Shown one piece after another: positions 4,816 through 6,906 of a stretch of DNA of 6,906 nt. The notes under the pieces are model-generated. The model was not told where the DNA came from. It made no database searches and worked only from the letters and a program-made list of their open reading frames with translations. The position numbers and the translations under genes were made by a program. The DNA lies in NCBI GenBank assembly GCA_030830425.1, contig JAURND010000052.1, positions 1-6,906 on the forward strand. Reading direction: 5' to 3'. Each line of letters begins with the position of its first letter. Position 1 is the first letter of the stretch. Origin of the DNA: Gammaproteobacteria bacterium (GTDB lineage: Bacteria > Pseudomonadota > Gammaproteobacteria > JAURND01).

Positions 4816-6525
4816 TCAAACTGAAAATGCGGAAGACTGAAATCCCGAAGTAATGGGATATCGCCTATCTTTTCCAAACGCGCGTTCTGTAATGCGGATA
4901 CCAGGCGCTGATTGACGGCGTTTATATTCACTCCGATCAACCATATGCAATACCTTGCGTACGACAGATTCATCAAAACCAGCAGCGACGATCATATCCA
5001 AACTTTCATCTTGTTCAATATAACGCGCTAAAATTTCATCTAATATCGCATAATCCGGCAAAGAATCTTGATCTGTTTGATTAAATGCTAACTCTGCAGA
5101 AGGTGCTTTTAATAAGACATTTTCGGGAATCACGGGGGATAATTGATTACGATATCGCGCCAATCGATATACCATCGTTTTAAACACGTCTTTCAAGACG
5201 CAAAGGCCCCCAACCATATCGCCATATAAAGTGGAATATCCAACACTCATTTCACTTTTATTGCTCGTGGATAAGACAATGGCTTGTTCATTATTAGAAA
5301 TCGCCATCAATAATGTTCCCCTACAACGTGCCTGTAAGTTTTCTTGCGTAATACGCATTAAAGCCGTGTTTGTATGGCGTGTTGACAATGTCTCTAAAAA
5401 CGCTTTAAAAACAGGTTCAATGGATAAAATTTCATCATGGACACCCATGGTTTCAGCCTGACATTTTGCATCTAATAAACTTTCGGCAGAATTATAGCGC
5501 GATGGCATCATCACAACTTTTACACGATCTTTCCCGAGCGCATCCACCGCAATCGCGAGGGTTAATGCAGAATCAATGCCGCCGGATAAGCCTAATATTG
5601 CGTTTGAAAAATGATTCTTCTCAACATAATCGCGTACGCCTAATACTAATGCCTGATAAATGCTTTCTTCTTCACTGAATAATGGGTTTGGCGTGCGTTT
5701 GTGAGTTGCCGATAAAATAGGTGCCCACTTTTTTTCTCTGTCTTTGTGGATGTCGACCACCAAACTGTCTTCTTCAAAAAACAGGGCTTGTTGTATCATT
5801 TTTCCATGACGATCCAACGCCATAGATCCGCCATCAAACATTAATTCATCTTGACCACCCACGCAGTTCACATAAAGCACAGGCAACTGTATTTCTTGAA
5901 TGCGTGTTGCTAGCACATGTGCACGATCTTGTGATTTATGTTTGGAAAAAGGAGAAGCGTTGATACAAACCAGCAGATCTGCGCCCAATTCTGCGGCTTG
6001 CATAGCCGGTTCTGCATGCCAAATATCTTCACAGATGAGTATCCCTATTTTGATGTCTGATTGTGTTAACCCGACGATACACGCTTTATTTTTGCCCGCC
6101 TTAAAATAACGCATCTCGTCAAACACATGATCATTGGGCAACTTTTGCTTATCATAATGTGCGACGATTTTTTGATGGCTGATGAATGCCGCACGATTAT
6201 ACTGCTCGCTTTTTAAGGCTTGATGAGATTGCGCCGGATAGCCTAAAATGATATCGATGCCATTGGCCTGCTCGGCAATTTGTTTCAATGCAGCATCGAT
6301 ACGTTGATAAAAATCTTGTCGATATAACAAATCTTCGGGGGGATATCCGGTAATGGCTAGTTCTGGAAAAACAATGAGATCTGCCTGTTGATCATCTCTG
6401 GCAGCGATCGTGGCTTGAATGATTTTTTGCGCATTTCCTGCCACATCGCCCACTAAAAAATTGAGCTGTGCTAGGACAATACGCAGAGGAGATTTTTTGA
6501 ATATCGCTGGGGAATAATGTGTCAC
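4816..6525 (-). CDS. nadE: Glutamine-dependent NAD+ synthetase
   Basis: 569-residue two-domain enzyme that makes NAD+ from deamido-NAD+, ATP and glutamine, the last step of NAD biosynthesis. The N-terminal nitrilase-type glutaminase domain (about 15-270) has the triad E55 (FPELAITGYPPEDL), K128 (KQKLPN) and C165 (GILICEDIW). The C-terminal synthetase domain (about 285-555) has the PP-loop SGGIDS (314-319), the STSNKSEMSVGYSTLYGDM block (419-437), and the closing RRQSAPGIRIT and KDRRYPIT motifs. All key residues are present, so the enzyme should not depend on a free ammonia supply. The start is GTG 6525; an in-frame TAA lies a short distance upstream and no better start is nearby. The Shine-Dalgarno site is weak: the closest is TAAGAG, 13 bases upstream and inside a repeat unit. 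First gene of an apparent nadE-aroDE operon. Confidence 0.96.
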   Translation of the reverse strand: MTHYSPAIFKKSPLRIVLAQLNFLVGDVAGNAQKIIQATIAARDDQQADLIVFPELAITGYPPEDLLYRQDFYQRIDAALKQIAEQANGIDIILGYPAQSHQALKSEQYNRAAFISHQKIVAHYDKQKLPNDHVFDEMRYFKAGKNKACIVGLTQSDIKIGILICEDIWHAEPAMQAAELGADLLVCINASPFSKHKSQDRAHVLATRIQEIQLPVLYVNCVGGQDELMFDGGSMALDRHGKMIQQALFFEEDSLVVDIHKDREKKWAPILSATHKRTPNPLFSEEESIYQALVLGVRDYVEKNHFSNAILGLSGGIDSALTLAIAVDALGKDRVKVVMMPSRYNSAESLLDAKCQAETMGVHDEILSIEPVFKAFLETLSTRHTNTALMRITQENLQARCRGTLLMAISNNEQAIVLSTSNKSEMSVGYSTLYGDMVGGLCVLKDVFKTMVYRLARYRNQLSPVIPENVLLKAPSAELAFNQTDQDSLPDYAILDEILARYIEQDESLDMIVAAGFDESVVRKVLHMVDRSEYKRRQSAPGIRITERAFGKDRRYPITSGFQSSAFSV

Positions 6526-6531
6526 GGATAA

Positions 6532-6691
6532 TATATTGCTCTTACTTGAAGGTACTGGTTTTTAAAACAATATGCTGAAAAGAATTCTATTGGGGTAAGA
6601 GCGATATAACCTGTTGAATTTAAGGGAGCAGAAGAACACTTCCCCCTTAAAAAACCCCCTGGTTTTGTCTCACTTTCAGGGAGAACGAGTA
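6532..6691 (+). repeat. Three-hairpin intergenic repeat, unit 5 (long 5' module, reduced 3' end)
   Basis: A 160-base copy starting six bases from the nadE start codon. Hairpin 1 arms TATATTGCTCTTAC (6532-6545) and GTAAGAGCGATATA (6595-6608) pair at 13 of 14 positions plus one G-T. The core is TTTAAGGGAG (from 6619) against CCCCCTTAAA (6642-6651), with one mismatch, then a second C-run. The 3' module is the reduced type CTCACTTTCAGGG...ACGAGTATA, as in unit 2, and joins unit 6 directly. The 5' module is closest to unit 4. It lies antisense to nadE, so nadE mRNA would carry its complement as leader. Confidence 0.87.
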
Positions 6692-6876
6692 TATACTGCT
6701 CTTACTTGAAAGGACTGGTTTTTAAAATACAGGACTGAAGAAAATGCGATTGGGGTAAGAGCAGTATAATCGGTTGAATTTAAGGGGGCAGCAGAATACT
6801 TCCCCCTTAAAAAACCCCCTGATTTTGTCTCAACCTGAAGGTGAAAAAGACAGTACCTTCAGGTTGAATGAGTATA
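6692..6876 (+). repeat. Three-hairpin intergenic repeat, unit 6 (best-preserved copy)
   Basis: A 185-base copy whose three hairpins are all perfect: arms TATACTGCTCTTAC (6692-6705) / GTAAGAGCAGTATA (6755-6768), core TTTAAGGGGG (6779-6788) / CCCCCTTAAA (6802-6811), and AACCTGAAGGT (6832-6842) / ACCTTCAGGTT (6855-6865). It is joined head-to-tail to unit 5 across GAGTATATAC and ends in GAGTATAAA. Nearly identical to unit 3, about 6 kb away, which suggests recent spread or conversion. Best candidate for a family reference sequence. Confidence 0.92.
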
Positions 6877-6906
6877 AATAATTACTGAATGATTTGGTGC
6901 CGAGAA
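6877..6906. other. Non-repeat right edge
   Basis: Thirty bases after the last repeat unit, AT-rich, with no feature I can support. Too short to show which gene lies to the right. Confidence 0.5.

Noticed and set aside
4761..4976. Minus-strand 71-codon open frame overlapping the nadE-aroDE junction
   Set aside because: It is an out-of-frame shadow of nadE and aroDE, with no family similarity.

Overview
The window looks like bacterial chromosome of moderate-to-low G+C with four complete housekeeping genes. Their proteins resemble gammaproteobacterial families: YccA and exonuclease I both follow the Escherichia coli proteins through most of their length. The large share of non-coding repeat DNA and a fused AroD-AroE protein (a form best known from chlamydiae and plants) suggest a host-associated gammaproteobacterium, perhaps near Legionella/Coxiella. 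That placement is an inference; there is no rRNA or other marker to settle it.

Layout. Positions 1-326 hold a tandem array of a non-coding repeat. After a short non-repeat gap and a degenerate inverted fragment, a third full repeat copy (490-674) runs up to the ribosome-binding site of yccA (701-1390, +), a seven-helix Bax-inhibitor-1-type membrane protein. A fourth copy (1547-1732) and a hairpin-rich leader precede sbcB/xonA (1842-3269, +), exonuclease I. sbcB converges on a two-gene minus-strand operon: nadE (6525-4816), glutamine-dependent NAD+ synthetase, followed after 11-23 bases by aroDE (4804-3305), a bifunctional 3-dehydroquinate dehydratase/shikimate dehydrogenase. Two further tandem repeat copies (6532-6876) fill the region upstream of nadE, the first starting six bases before its GTG start codon.

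How the parts work together. The genes serve ordinary functions: membrane-protein quality control, DNA repair, NAD synthesis and aromatic-precursor synthesis. Only nadE-aroDE look cotranscribed. The striking part is the repeat family: six full copies plus fragments make up roughly 15 percent of the window. Each copy has three successive hairpins: a 5' module with 13-14 base arms that co-vary between copies, a constant G-run/C-run core, and an interchangeable 3' hairpin module. All full copies lie in the same orientation, outside genes, and next to gene starts. I do not recognise the family by name; the structure fits a modular MITE-like or BOX-like element that could act at the RNA level.
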